Assembly: GCF_041146395.1 (NCBI RefSeq)
Contig: NC_090989.1
Span: 251,276,843 to 251,340,842, forward strand
DNA from: Eulemur rufifrons
Lineage: Eukaryota; Chordata; Mammalia; Primates; Lemuridae
Reading direction: 5' to 3'
Length of the DNA: 64,000 nt
The position numbers and the translations under genes are program-made. Below the pieces are notes generated by a model. It saw only the letters and a list, made by a program, of their open reading frames with translations, was not told the origin of the DNA and searched no databases. Shown here in pieces: positions 1 through 14,619 of the stretch (position 1 is the stretch's first letter; every line of letters begins with the position of its first letter).

Positions 1-425
1 CATGTATGTGTACGCAGACACATGTAAATGAGTGTACACAAAGATCAAGGTGGCTTTAAAAAAAGGAGTGGAGAGCCCCAAAAAGTTTCTAAAACTCAAG
101 GGTGCTTAAGACTGGAGCCCAATGGAAAAAGGAAAGCAAATCCATGCAGGTCACACAGACTTCATGATAAACTATATCACAGTCTCAGCATAAGACAGGT
201 GGACAGCCCAAGTCTGCTGAAAGTTGGGGAAAGGAAAGACAAGTGAAATTAAAGTAGAGGAATCCATTCCCTATCCCAAAATGAGAAAGTGGGGAGGAGC
301 AAAGGAGAGAGTCAAGACCAAGAAACACAACAGGAAATGGTCAGACAGTAAGTATCAAAAAATAAAATATAGACCAAAAAAGTGAAAATAAATAATATTT
401 TTGAAAAGAAAAAAATTTGTTTAAA
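1..425. other. Unassigned intronic sequence
   Basis: A-rich intronic sequence without a feature I can name. The 72-codon frame near its start resembles no protein family I recognise. Confidence 0.4.
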
Positions 426-429
426 TAAA

Positions 430-1024
<595 letters not shown>

Positions 1025-1176
1025 CTTTTTTTCTTTTCTTTTCTTTTTTTTTTTTAAAGAAACAGAGTTTCACTGTCTTACCTAGGCTGGCCTCAAACTC
1101 CTGGGCTCAAACAATCCTCCCACCTCAGCTTCCTGAGTAGCCGGGACTACAAGCATGCACTGCCATGGCCAGACAA
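1025..1176 (-). repeat. Alu monomer fragment, antisense
   Basis: A T-rich run followed by one diverged monomer ('aaacagagtttcactgtcttacctaggctgg') ending at 'gccatggccagac'. It abuts the preceding Alu in the same orientation. Confidence 0.7.
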
Positions 1177-1689
1177 TGAATAATGAGCTTTAAAAAACTA
1201 ATTCCAGGTATGTTAATTTTTCTACAATAAATACACATGACTTACGTAATTCAAAAAAAGGAAAGAAAGAAAAGAAAATGATCAGAGGCCCTGACGTAAT
1301 AAGGAGCTACACTCGCCTGGGACTCCAACAATGGCCATGAGAATCGGGTACTCTGTTTGGCCCATCTCTAAAGGCCAGTTGCCAGGCCCCCTGCACTGGC
1401 TGTGCAGGACCTGGGGGTATGGCTGAGCTCCATAAGCTGCCTCAGCAATCCACACTCTGGCTACTAATATTTTAGACTGTTCAGGAGCTAGAAGAGTTGT
1501 CACACCCAGAAAGCCTAGATAACTGGTTCTATTATAAGTCTACTAAAGGCAAGCCCATGTGGTTCTTTAAAATAAAATAATCTAGAAAACACATAAAACA
1601 TAGAAAAGCAGAAATCAGAAAACAAAACCACCACAATCCTACCACCCTGAGATACTGAGTTAAGCAGCTGGTGTGTTTTCTTTCAGATC

Positions 1690-2330
<641 letters not shown>

Positions 2331-2334
2331 GCTA

Positions 2335-2895
2335 TGCCAAGATCTCTTACACTCTGAATTCTGATTCTAAGCTGCCCCTACAAAAGATGGGCTGCAGGGC
2401 TGGCTAGCTGAGATTAGTAATGATACTTCACACCAGGTCCTGAATTCTGATGTTTTTTCCCACCAGAATTGTGATTTTGTGGAAGGAGGACCATATTAGG
2501 ATTTATAATTATCCTGGATTTAAGTGACATAATTCTTATAAGCTTTATATCTAGCAGTAAATTGATTTCTAATCCCTGATTTTGGAGATCTCTGTTAAAA
2601 ATGAACTAAGCCTAGAGAGGCAGCTTTGGCAAGACACTTAAAATTTTGCATAGTATCCACCAAAGTCACCAAATAAAGAACCTTTAACAACATACAACAG
2701 AGGTTTAGCTACTGTAAGTACCTAACTAAACAGGTATTTGTTAAATAGAAATTACTCTTAGGCTGTAAAATCAGAAAACAATTTAGTATTGCTTTTATTT
2801 GACTACATATCCCATCACATCCCAAGCAATATCATCCAATCAGAAAAATGTAAGGATAAATAAAAGGATTGGTCCATTAGTCTCATTTCATACAA
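2335..2895. other. Unassigned intronic sequence
   Basis: Between two Alus. I recognise no repeat family or exon here on either strand. Confidence 0.4.
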
Positions 2896-2898
2896 ATT

Positions 2899-3196
2899 CT
2901 TTTTTTATCTTTTTAGAGGCAGGGTTCTCACTCTGTTGCCCAGGCTGGAGTGCAGTGGCAAAATTGTAGCTCACTGCAGCGTTGAACTCCTGGGATCAAG
3001 GGATCCTTTTGCCTCAGTCTCTTGAGTAGCTGGGACTACAGGTGCGAGCCACAATGCCAGCTAATTTTTCTAGTTTTTGTAGAGATGGGGACTCTCTTTT
3101 GCTGAAGCTGGTCTCAAACTCTTGAGCTCAAGCAATCCTCCTGCCTCGGCCTCCCAGAGTGCTAAGATTACAGGCATGAGCCATTGTGCCCAGCCT
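2899..3196 (-). repeat. Older Alu (J-like), antisense
   Basis: Has GGAGTGCAGTGGC and 'gtagctcactgcagc' forms and lacks the TATA-rich linker, so it is older than the lemur-type copies. Confidence 0.85.
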
Positions 3197-3367
3197 ACTA
3201 CCTTCTCTGTTTTTCGCCATTGTTTTAGGCTAAGAAAAAGCAAGGTTCGTCTAGCCAAAATAACATTTTTAGAAGATGAGTGTTTATTGTACAAACAATA
3301 CTTTATCAACCATAATTAAAAATTCAAGAAAGATCACACAGAATCCTCTCTTTTAAAATGTTTTTCA

Positions 3368-3645
3368 AGGGCCAGGTAAGGTGGTTCATGACTGTAATCC
3401 TAGCACTCTGGGAGGCTGAGGCGGGAAAAGTTTGAGACCAGCCTGAGCAAGAGTTAGACCCCGTCTCTACTAAAAATAGAAAAAATTAGCCAGGCGTGGT
3501 GGTGCACACCTGTGGTACCAGCTACTGGTAGTGGGGGCTGAGGCAGGAGGATCCCTTAAGCCCAGGGGTTTGAGGTTGCTGTGAGCTAGGCTAAGACCAT
3601 GGCACTCTAGCCAGGGCAACAGAGCGAGACTGTGTCTCAAAAAAA
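3368..3645 (+). repeat. Alu, sense, internally shortened
   Basis: Starts 'ggccaggtaaggtggttcatg' and ends in CTCAAAAAAAA. Part of the left monomer (the cgggcggatc region) is missing. Confidence 0.85.
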
Positions 3646-3649
3646 ACCT

Positions 3650-4330
3650 AAAAATATATATTTTTCATTTGTCAGGTTCCTGTTTAGTCCTCAACCACAT
3701 GCATGTTGTAATTGTGCATAGCTATAATCAGCAGAGACAGAATTTTGTATTTCATTTAACATATCAAATGCTTTGCATACTGCAGTTGTCATAATTATGT
3801 TAATGTCAGCATCCTATCATGCAGATTTGATTCACCACATTTTACTTAAGTAGTCTATTATTAATACTGAGATAAAACAGCTTCCAATGATTATCTTGTT
3901 AAAAAAGATTTTCCTGTGGATAAATTCTCAGGTATGAAAATACTAGGTCGGCCGGGCGCGGTGGCTCACGCCTGTAATCCTAGCACTCTGGGAGGCCGAG
4001 GCGGGTGGATCGCTCGAGGTCAGGAGTTCGAGACCAGCCTGAGCAACAGCGAGACCCCGTCTCTACTAAAAATAGAAAGAAATTATATGGACAACTAAAA
4101 ATCTATATAGAAAAAATTAGCCGGGCATAGTGGCGCATGCCTGTAGTCCCAGCTACTCGGGAGGCTGAGACAGTAGGATCGCTTAAGCCCAGGAGTCTGA
4201 GGTTGCTGTGAGCTAGGCTAACGCCATGGCACTCACTCTAGCCCGGGCAACAAAGTGAGACTCTGTCTCAACAAAAAAAAAAAAAAAAAAAAAAAAAAGA
4301 AAATACTAGGTCAAAGGATATAACATTTTT
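3650..4330 (-). repeat. Old L1M-like fragment split by an Alu
   Basis: 'gattatcttgtt...ggataaattctcaggtatg' and 'aggtcaaaggatataac' on either side of the 3.95 kb Alu resemble the old L1 3' region in antisense. Confidence 0.5.
3950..4298 (+). mobile_element. Young lemur-type Alu with perfect TSD
   Basis: Starts GGCCGGGCGCGGTGGC, keeps many CpGs, carries the 'ttatatggacaactaaaaatc' linker and ends in a long A tail. A 14-bp duplication GAAAATACTAGGTC flanks it at 3936-3949 and 4299-4312. Confidence 0.95.
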
Positions 4331-4493
4331 AGTCTTTTCATTCAAAAAATAATATATACTTCTGAAACATAATTCAAAATTCTTTTGCTTTTATCTATAT
4401 TCCCTCTATAATGAAGTTAAATATAATGTCACATAATTTACTAATTATATTTCTTCATATAAATTATATCTAAATTAATAATAATACATATAT

Positions 4494-4822
<329 letters not shown>

Positions 4823-4974
4823 TGACATACAGAAAGCAGCCATTTGCAGGACAGAGAACTGCTCACTTCTTAAGTGTACCTGAATTTGACCAGCAACTTA
4901 CCTAAAACCTAGAACCATCACACTATCCCTACCATTTCCTCCACCAGAAACCACTACCGTCAATTACATCAATA

Positions 4975-5165
4975 ACGTACTAAGCACTTACGTATTTCCA
5001 GGCACTGTGCTAATCAACATCTTATTTAATCCTCTTCATGACTCTGCTGGGCAGGTACTAACTACTCTATTTTAAAGATAAGAGAAGACAGACCTCGGAG
5101 AAACTATCTGGCTTGTTGAAGGACACAAAGCTAATAAGAAATAGAACTGAGACTCAACCCACATA
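4975..5165 (-). repeat. MIR element
   Basis: Contains 'ccaggcactgtgctaat', 'ttatttaatcctcttcatgac' and a diverged 'gaggaaactgaggc'-type core, in antisense orientation. Confidence 0.75.
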
Positions 5166-5424
5166 TTTCTGAACCCAAGTATACAACCCAAAATGACTTA
5201 ACCAAATTTGTTGGTATAAATGTAGATTTGACATATTTTTACATATTGTTCTCCTAAAAAGAGAACAAAAAGCTCGGAAACTAAGGGCCTAAGCTAAGAT
5301 CTTAACTAAAAAAAAAGAAATCTCTTCCCTTAAGTTTCATGCCTGTTAAATGAGACCAGGAATAGGCAAATGATGAAAATAACCATTTGTCAAGGGCTTC
5401 CCCAAAGTACAGAAATAAGATTTA

Positions 5425-5585
5425 TTTTTACTTTTTTAGAGACAGGGTCTCCTTCTGTTGCCCAGGCTAGAGAGCAGTAGCACAATCATAGCATACTGTA
5501 ACGTCAAACTCCTGGCCTCAAGCGATCCTCCTGCCTCAGCCTCCCAAAGTGGTAGAATTACAGGCATGAGTCACTGTACCCAGCC
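5425..5585 (-). repeat. Alu monomer insertion with TSD
   Basis: A single monomer (FLAM/FRAM-like), flanked by CAGAAATAAGATTTA at 5410-5424 and 5586-5600. It is a monomeric retroposition and not a broken dimer. Confidence 0.85.
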
Positions 5586-5784
5586 CAGAAATAAGATTTA
5601 ATTTACACCCTATAGGCTACTGAACGGATATTAACCAAGATGCCTACAAAAAAACCCTTTAAGATTAAACCTGATGCCTTACCTGTGCCCAGAGTATGGT
5701 TTAGAAAATATGAGGACACAAACAACTGGTCTACATTTAACAAGGTGGCAAAAAAATTACTGCTGTTATAGTATAAAGTCCAAG

Positions 5785-5972
5785 TCAGTGATTCATAAAT
5801 GTAAGAGCATATAAAAATTCCCTAAGAGCTTGTTTAAAAATGCCAATTCCTAGGCCTCAATGAAGTCAATCCTGAATCATTACTGGGGTGGGGACCAGGA
5901 ATCATCATTTTTAATACATGCCTCAAGTGACGATAATGCAGGTGGTTCACAGGTTATGCTTGGGAAACAAAG
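5785..5972 (+). mobile_element. MER5A-like hAT (Charlie) DNA transposon relic
   Basis: Contains 'gagcttgtttaaaaatgcc', 'ctggggtggggaccaggaatc' and 'gataatgcaggtggttcaca', matching the MER5A layout as I recall it. It is a non-autonomous element with no coding capacity. Confidence 0.7.
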
Positions 5973-5992
5973 GCCTAAGCCCTCAGAAATCA

Positions 5993-6328
<336 letters not shown>

Positions 6329-6329
6329 C

Positions 6330-6690
6330 TATCAATTTAAAAGACAGACTGGTAGATTGGTAAAAGAAGCCATGCTCAGCTCATGGAACTTCTTTATTCC
6401 TTCAGCAATATGGCAGCCATTCAAGTAACTAGGCCTGGGGGCAGAGGACAGGCCTAAAGGAGGGCTCACAGAGAACAGGAATCAACTTAAGTAACTAGCA
6501 CTTTCCCCAGGCATCTGGCCTGTCAGGCACTTCCCAGCACTGCTCTCAACAACCCAGGTCTCCACATCCCCAAGAATACAGGGCTATAGAAACAGACCCT
6601 AAATTCACCAGGGGCCATGCTGAAAAGCATGTGACTAATTCTCAAGATGAGAAAGGTAATTAACAGGATTATTCATTATTAAAGGCTAAA
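6330..6690. other. Unassigned intronic sequence
   Basis: No repeat family or coding exon is recognised between the two sense Alus. Confidence 0.4.
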
Positions 6691-6694
6691 CATA

Positions 6695-7033
6695 GGCTGG
6701 GCGCGGTGGCTCACGCTTGTAATCCTAGCACTCTGGGAGGCCGAAGCGGGTGGATCGCTCAAGGTCAGGAGTTCGAGACCAGCCTGAGCAAGAGCGAGAC
6801 CCTGTCTCTACTAAAAATAGAAAGAAATTATCTGGACAACTAAAAATCTATATAGAAAAAAAATTAGCCGGGCATAGTGGCACATGCCTGTAGTCCCAGC
6901 TACTCAGGAGGCTGAGGCAGTAGGATTGCTTAAGCCGAGAAGTCTGAGGTTGCTGTGAGCTAGGCTGACGCCACGGCACTCATTCTAGCCTGGGCAACAA
7001 AGTGAGACTCTGTCTCAAAAAAAAAAAAAAAAA
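6695..7033 (+). mobile_element. Young Alu with perfect TSD
   Basis: The flanking duplication AAAGGCTAAACATA lies at 6681-6694 and 7034-7047. Lemur-type linker and A tail are present. Confidence 0.93.
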
Positions 7034-7047
7034 AAAGGCTAAACATA

Positions 7048-7520
7048 AACCAAAGGGAAAGGAAAAAAAATCATCCAAGATTCAGTTAGCCTTTGCCATC
7101 CAACTCCCAGTGACTGAGTCACAGTCTCTCTTTCCATATAGTTTCTGTCTTGCATAAGCCAAATGGGTTCCTTCAGAGTCCCTTAATATTCCTTTCCTGA
7201 CTCTGCTATAGGATAGACACCCTTGTTTCCTTCCCATCAATCGAACCCTTCTCTCCCTAGGAAATCCTCTCTGAATACTCTAGCTATGAATAACAACTTC
7301 CTCCTAGGAGCACTCATAGTTGGCACTACTAATGAGGCATTTCTGTTGTAATTAACTTTGCACGTGGCTATGTATCATATCCCAGGTAACCTAGGCAGAG
7401 ATCGGAATCAGAATCCATGTATTATACATGATGTAGTGTTGTGTTTTTTACAGGAAAAAAATGACACCCATCTTCCTAGAGCATTAATTTAATCAGGAGA
7501 TAAAGGAAGATTTCTACGTC
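7048..7520. other. Unassigned intronic sequence
   Basis: Low-copy-looking sequence between two Alus. No feature recognised. Confidence 0.4.
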
Positions 7521-7537
7521 TCAGCACAGTATTTTTA

Positions 7538-7917
<380 letters not shown>

Positions 7918-8094
7918 TTACAGTATAAAACACAAAATCCACAAGAATATCTATAATAAAATATTCTTGGAACTTCAAAGAAATTTCACACTGGCTCAGT
8001 ACTGTCCGGATACCTGCTGAGTAGTCCTTTGCCATTAGGGGTATTTCACTGAAAAAGTTTGACAGGTACTAGGTATAATATAAAGAATTCTGAC

Positions 8095-8215
8095 GAGGAA
8101 CATGAGAACTGGGTCCAGACCTAACTTTACTTCTATCTCATTATGGAATCTCAGGCACAACACTTTCCTCCTTTCGGTCTGTTTCTGTAACTATAAAAGG
8201 AGAAATGGAGGTCAG
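8095..8215 (+). repeat. MIR-like fragment
   Basis: 'tgggtccagacctaactttacttc...ctcattatggaatctcaggcacaacactttc...ctgtaactataaaaggag' follows the MIR sense order but is diverged. Confidence 0.5.
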
Positions 8216-8234
8216 TGGTTCAAACTCCATTATC

Positions 8235-8432
8235 TTTTTTTGTTTTTCTTTTTTTAAAGAGATGGGGATCTCACTAAGTTGCCCAGGCTGGGATGCAGTG
8301 GCTATTCATAGGTGCAATCATCACACATTACAGCCTTGAACTCTTGGGCTCAAGCGATCCTCCTGCTTCAGCTTCTTGAGTAGCTGGACCTACTAGCGCG
8401 CATCATCGTGCCTGGCTAGAACTCACTGCATG
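8235..8432 (-). repeat. 7SL-derived free left arm monomer (FLAM) with TSD
   Basis: On the minus strand it keeps the 7SL 3'-domain phrase equivalent to 'tatgaatagccactgcatcccag', which later Alus lost, joined to the 5' Alu domain. AACTCCATTATC flanks it at 8223-8234 and 8433-8444. This is the monomer type thought to precede dimeric Alus. Confidence 0.8.
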
Positions 8433-8444
8433 AACTCCATTATC

Positions 8445-9602
8445 ATTACAGTCCCTTCCACCTCTGTCTGGGATTTGTTTCTATATCACAGCAAACTCAC
8501 ACTAGGCAGTGTCTTGCTATACAGAGGAGAAAGGCAACAGATGTTTATGGATTTAATAAAGCAGACACAAACCACAAAATTGTCCCACTATATTCTAGCC
8601 AATGAGATGTAGAAATACTTTCCAATTCCTCTCACATTAGCAAACTATCCTGATGGGAACACCTCCACTTAACATGTGAATTGGGACTGGTGGCATCCAC
8701 AGATCCAAAGGCAAATAAGGCCACTGAAGTGGAACCAACAGCTTAAGAAGCCAAATGTTGTAACCCAATCATAATCCCAGATTCAACTCAGTTGCCAATT
8801 TTGCACCAGTTTCTTCCTTTGATCTCCTAGACCAGGAAACAAAATACAAACAGTGAACAGTCTCATGCTTAAGATTCAGGCAGGAAAGCAATACTCCTAG
8901 ATGTCACCAGGAAAAACTCCTATTTGCCTAACCTCTCATCTTGAACTAGATCTAGGTACTGATCCCATTCCAATAGAAAAATATCCATATATCAGCTTGA
9001 GAATAAAAATCTTTTTCTCTGACTGTAATGCCTATCAAGGCCAGCTAGGGAAAGAAGTTTCAAGTATAGGGTCATATGTTCCTCCTCAGTTCACCTTCCA
9101 ATGTCCCAAGCCTTAAACAGGCTATATGCGAAATAAAGGGCTCAGATCACTTAAGAGAAAAATACCCACTTCAAGCTCTGCAATAATTGTTAACTGGGGG
9201 CACAGATGTTTGAAAATGCATGCTTGTGTATCTGTGTATTTGTATGCACGTGTCTAACTGTCAGATGTGGGGATGTGGGAGGTGGAGGGCGCTCATTTCT
9301 GGCATCTATGGAGCAGAGGCCAGGAATGTGAAAATCCTACAATATGAGGCAAAATCCCACCCTAAACACCATTAACATCCTTATTGAGAAAAGATGCCCT
9401 AAACAGTCTTCTTGAATTCCTTTATACGACTGCTGCTCCGGCCCTAAGAATCTTCACCATTAATTTCCTCACATATAGAGGGTAACCCAAAGTCTGCAAA
9501 GCATTACACTAAACAGGATTTCTGGGGCCCATACTTGTGCCAATCCTAACAAGGCCTTCCCAAAGGGAAGACAAGATGTAGACAAGAAAGGGGCAGAGAA
9601 AG
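8445..9602. other. Unassigned intronic sequence
   Basis: Just over 1.1 kb with short open frames (60-71 codons) on both strands that I do not recognise. There is a (TG)-rich patch near 9225-9260 and no clear interspersed repeat. Confidence 0.45.
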
Positions 9603-9859
9603 AAAAAACAACTCTAGTACCATCACCTATAAGAGGTATGAACTCATTCTTATTCATGCTCTTCCTAATGCCTTATAACATGAATTAACATTGCACAGAA
9701 CCTCTGCCACAATTACTTCCAATCTAGAAACCCTTCTGCCCATTTGCCCCAACAGAATGAACCTGCCAACATGGCAATTCTAGCACTTCCACATCTAAAA
9801 TCTTCTTCCCAACAGAGTCAAATATTCTGAAAATAAGTCAAAGACTAATTTTTACTTTC

Positions 9860-10201
9860 TTTTTTTTTTTTTTTTTTTTTTGAGACAGAGTCTCACTCTG
9901 TTGCCCAGGCTAGAGTGAGTGCCGTGGCGTCAGCCTAGCTCACAGCAACCTCAAACTCCTGAGCTTAAAGGATCCTCCTGTCTCAGCCTCCCGAGTAGCT
10001 GGGACTACAGGCATGCACCACCATGCCCGGCTAATTTTTTCTATATATATTTTTAGCTGTCCATATAATTTCTTTCTATTTTTAGTAGAGATGGGGTCTC
10101 GCTCTTGCTCAGGCTGGTCTCGAACTCCTGAGCTCAAACGATCCGCCCACCTCGGCCTCCCAGAGTGCTAGGATTACAGGCGTGAGTCACCGCGCCCGGC
10201 T
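9860..10201 (-). mobile_element. Young Alu with perfect TSD
   Basis: CTAATTTTTACTTTC flanks it at 9845-9859 and 10202-10216. It sits inside the block bounded by the 29-bp repeats. Confidence 0.93.
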
Positions 10202-10205
10202 CTAA

Positions 10206-10546
<341 letters not shown>

Positions 10547-11007
10547 TAAAAAAAAAAAAAAAAAAAAGGATTAAAAAAACAACTCTAGTACCATCACCTA
10601 TATTTTGGGATAAATCTGAACATCTTTTACCAAAGATTAACCATATGCCATTTTAAAGAAAATAGCTAGCAAATCAATAAACGTGATCTATCACATCAAC
10701 AGAATGAAGGACAAATACCATACGATCATCTCAATAAATGCAGAAAAAGTATATGATAAAAACCCTCAACAAACTAGGTGTAGAAGAAGCATACCTCAAA
10801 GGCCATATATGATAAACCCACAGGTAGCTAACATTACACCGAAAGCTTTTCCTCTAAGAACAAGACAAGGATGCCCACTTTCATCACTCTTATTTAACAT
10901 AGTACAGGAAGACCTAGCCAGAGCAATTAGACAAGAGAAAAATAAAGGGCATCCAAACTGTAAAGGATGAAGTTAAATCATCCCTGTATGCAGAGGACAT
11001 GGTCTTT

Positions 11008-11153
11008 TTTTTGTTTGTTTTAGAGACAAGGTCTTGTTGTGTCACCCAGGCTAGAGTGCAGCAGCAAAATCACATCTCACTGCAACCTAGAACTCCTGGC
11101 CTCACATGATCTTCTTGCCTCTGGCTCCCAAAGTGCTGGGATTATCTTGCCAG
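11008..11153 (-). repeat. Alu monomer inside L1
   Basis: Interrupts the L1 reverse transcriptase frame just after the degenerate active site. A T-rich tail is on the left and the monomer ends 'gctgggattatcttgcc'. Confidence 0.75.
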
Positions 11154-11262
11154 ACTGATATGATCTGATATATAGAAAACCCTAAAAGCTCCACCAAAAA
11201 ACTCTTAGAACTGATAAATGAATCCACTAAAGCTATAAGATACAAAATTAACAAAAAAATCA

Positions 11263-11610
11263 GGCCGGGCGCGGTGGCTCACGCCTGTAATCCTAGCACT
11301 CTGGGAGGCCGAGGTGGGCGGATCCTTTGAGCTCAGGAGTTCGAGACCAGCCTGAGCAAGAGCGAGACCCCATCTCTACTAAAAATAGAAAGAAATTATA
11401 TGGACAGCTAAAAATATATATATAGAAAAAATTAGCCGGGCATGGTGGTGCATGCCTGTAGTCCCAGCTACTCGGGAGGCTGAGACAGGAGGATCGCTTG
11501 AGCTCAGGAGTTTGAGGTTGCTGTGAGCTAGGCTAACGCCACGGCACTCACTCTAGCCTGGGCAACAGAGTGAGACTCTGTCTCAAAAAAAAAAAAAAAA
11601 AAAAAACAAA
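11263..11610 (+). mobile_element. Young Alu nested in L1, with TSD
   Basis: ACAAAAAAATCA lies at 11251-11262 and 11611-11622, both within L1 ORF2 sequence, so it post-dates the L1. Confidence 0.93.
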
Positions 11611-12031
11611 ACAAAAAAATCAGTAGCGTTTCTATACACCAACAACAAACTAGTGGAAAAAGAAATCAAGGAAGCAATCCCATTTACAATACCTAAAAAA
11701 CAAAACAAAAATCCCCCTAGGAATAAATTTAACCAAAGAAGTAAAAGATCTCTACAAGGAAAACTATAAAACACTGATGAAAGAAATTGAAGAGTTCACA
11801 CAAAAAATGGAAAGACATCCCATGTTTGTGGATTGGAAGAATTACTATTGTGAAAATGATCACACTACCAAAAAAAAAAGGAAAAAAAAAAGAGGCTAAT
11901 CAGCAGGTTACTAGCCTAACTACAAAATATAGTGGACCATTCAGGTAAGAATACCATTAACCTGTCAATGCAGGTGGAAAAATGAAGAGACTTACATGGG
12001 GCGGGGCCCAAGGAATTCTGCAAGTATTTTA

Positions 12032-12906
<875 letters not shown>

Positions 12907-12920
12907 TAAACCACAAAAAG

Positions 12921-13151
12921 GAATACTCTTCAGCCATAAAAATACAAAATCATGTTTTTTGCAGCAACATGAATGGAACTGTAGACCATTATCTTAACTG
13001 AAACAAGTCAGATACAAAAAGATAAATACCACATGTCCTCACTTGATAGATACCCTAAAAGCCCTGACTTCACCACTATGCAATCTATGAGGTTCTATGC
13101 ATACAAAACAAAATTATACTTGTATCCCATAAATTTATACAAATAAAAAAA
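12921..13151 (+). mobile_element. 5'-truncated L1 3' end with TSD
   Basis: Holds the end of ORF2 (phrases reading YSAIK, QQHEWN, HTKQNYTCIPIN) and an A-rich tail. TAAACCACAAAAAG flanks it at 12907-12920 and 13152-13165. The copy is about 230 bp, so only the last part of the element was inserted. Confidence 0.88.
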
Positions 13152-13165
13152 TAAACCACAAAAAG

Positions 13166-13730
13166 ATCAAACATCCCCTTAATCTAATATGAATGAGCAC
13201 TTCATCTTTACCAATGATAGCTTTAACCTCCTCCTAGACAAGATTAAGATACCCAAACAGAATTTCCCCCCATCCTGACAGTATTTGATCCGAAGCAAAG
13301 TCCTAGTTCCTTAAGGCTTATCCCAAATCACCTGACACAATCCCCATTCCTGTAAGTCCTTTCTAATACTCTTCCTGAAAGGCCCTCGCTTCCTTACGGT
13401 GCAGCTTCTTTCTACGTGTAATGAGCAATTATATCTAACTTGTTCTACCACAGATGTGTCCCAGATAGTCCTCAGCTAGAAGGCATTGACAACGGGAAAT
13501 AGGAGTTCATGCCTAAAATTAAGTACTTCGAACCACATAGATCATCACTCTGCCTATCACTATCACTATCCTACTCCTCAAACTGTGCCCCTCCCCAAAC
13601 ATCCCTCTTTCTTGAATTGTTTTCTGTACTCTTCTGGTTTTCCTCTGAGTTCCGGCTCCCCCATAGCAGTTTTTCTTGCCCCGTAAATCTAGATGTTCCC
13701 CAAGGTTCTGTCTTAAGCTCCTCTTTCAAT
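13166..13730. other. Unassigned intronic sequence
   Basis: CT-rich segments occur near 13550-13640. Two overlapping plus-strand frames of 66 and 78 codons have no recognisable family. Confidence 0.4.
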
Positions 13731-13731
13731 A

Positions 13732-13880
13732 TCAATGGTTCTTAACCATTTCTGGCTCATAGACTCCCTTTGAAAAATCTAAGAATGAAAACTAAGAACT
13801 ACTTCCCATACCACCCCCTACAATCCTGTCCAGAAAATTCACATACAATCAAAATTTTGCAATTTTAGGAAAGATTTATA
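13732..13880 (+). repeat. Possible hAT-type DNA transposon relic
   Basis: 'atggttcttaaccatttctggctcatagactccctttgaaaatc'-like wording recalls the terminal region of Charlie-type elements. Tentative. Confidence 0.4.
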
Positions 13881-14059
13881 AAACTCAAGTCAAGAATGCC
13901 TTTTCTACCCTCTCCCCCATGGTAATATGATAATTTCAATAATCCTGTCTACATAAATGACTTCTAAACCACGAACTTCAATTCTTACCCTCTCCCAAAC
14001 TTCAACTAATTGATAAAAAGCACAAAACTACACTTATTTTCTCTTCAAATCTGCCCCTT

Positions 14060-14470
14060 AATATTCACCCTGCCATCTTTCCAGTTATCCACATTCAAGA
14101 CATGAGTATTAATTTTGACTTATTCCTCTGCAACAGATTAAACCTGAATATGTCATCATCTACAGATTCTACCTCTAAGATGATGTCTTATATCTCTCTC
14201 CTCCTTGCCCTCTCCCTGCCACCGTCCTGACTTAGCCCCTCACTACCTCTCATCTATACCATGGCACTAACTTCCTGTAATTGCCCTCCCTAAAGCCTTA
14301 CTCCAACCATGTCACTTTCTGCTGAAACTCCTTGGGCCACTGTCTCCACATTTCCCACAGAATAAAATCTTAGCTTGACATTCAAGGACTTCCACAATTT
14401 AATCCTAATCAACCTTTCCAACCTAAATCTCACAACTCTCTTCTAGATATTTCAAGCTCATGTCATACTG
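14060..14470 (+). repeat. L2 fragment
   Basis: 'ccaaccatgtcactttctgctgaaactc...cacagaataaaatc...gacattcaaggacttcc' follows the L2 3' consensus order as I recall it. Confidence 0.6.
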
Positions 14471-14528
14471 GATTCTCAATATTCCTCATAAATAGTCAAT
14501 ACTTTTCCTCACAAAAGTCCAGATTCTC

Positions 14529-14615
14529 TTAAAAAAAAAAAAAAAGAAAGAAAGAAGAAAAGAAAAGAAAAGAAGAAAAAGAAAAAGAAACAGAAAAAGA
14601 AAAAGAAAAAGAAAA
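14529..14615 (+). repeat. Purine-only tract (GAAA / AAAAAG type)
   Basis: About 85 bases of A and G (one C) composed of GAAA, GAAAA and GAAAAA units, a microsatellite-like polypurine run. Confidence 0.9.
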
Positions 14616-14619
14616 TCTC

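Larger units (their letters stand above)
10665..11880 (+). mobile_element. L1 ORF2 fragment (reverse-transcriptase region), broken
   Basis: Translated pieces match the L1 ORF2 reverse transcriptase: a '[20 protein letters not shown]' segment, then '[14 protein letters not shown]', then a diverged active-site region (YAEDM where the family has FADDM). The copy is truncated at both ends, carries stops and shifts, and is cut by an Alu monomer (11008-11153) and a young Alu (11263-11610). It ends in an A-rich run. It is not functional. Confidence 0.9.

Noticed and set aside
1282..1503. 73-codon minus frame with a CxxxGNW-like phrase recalling a retroviral zinc knuckle
   Set aside because: Only one partial motif and no supporting retroviral sequence beside it.
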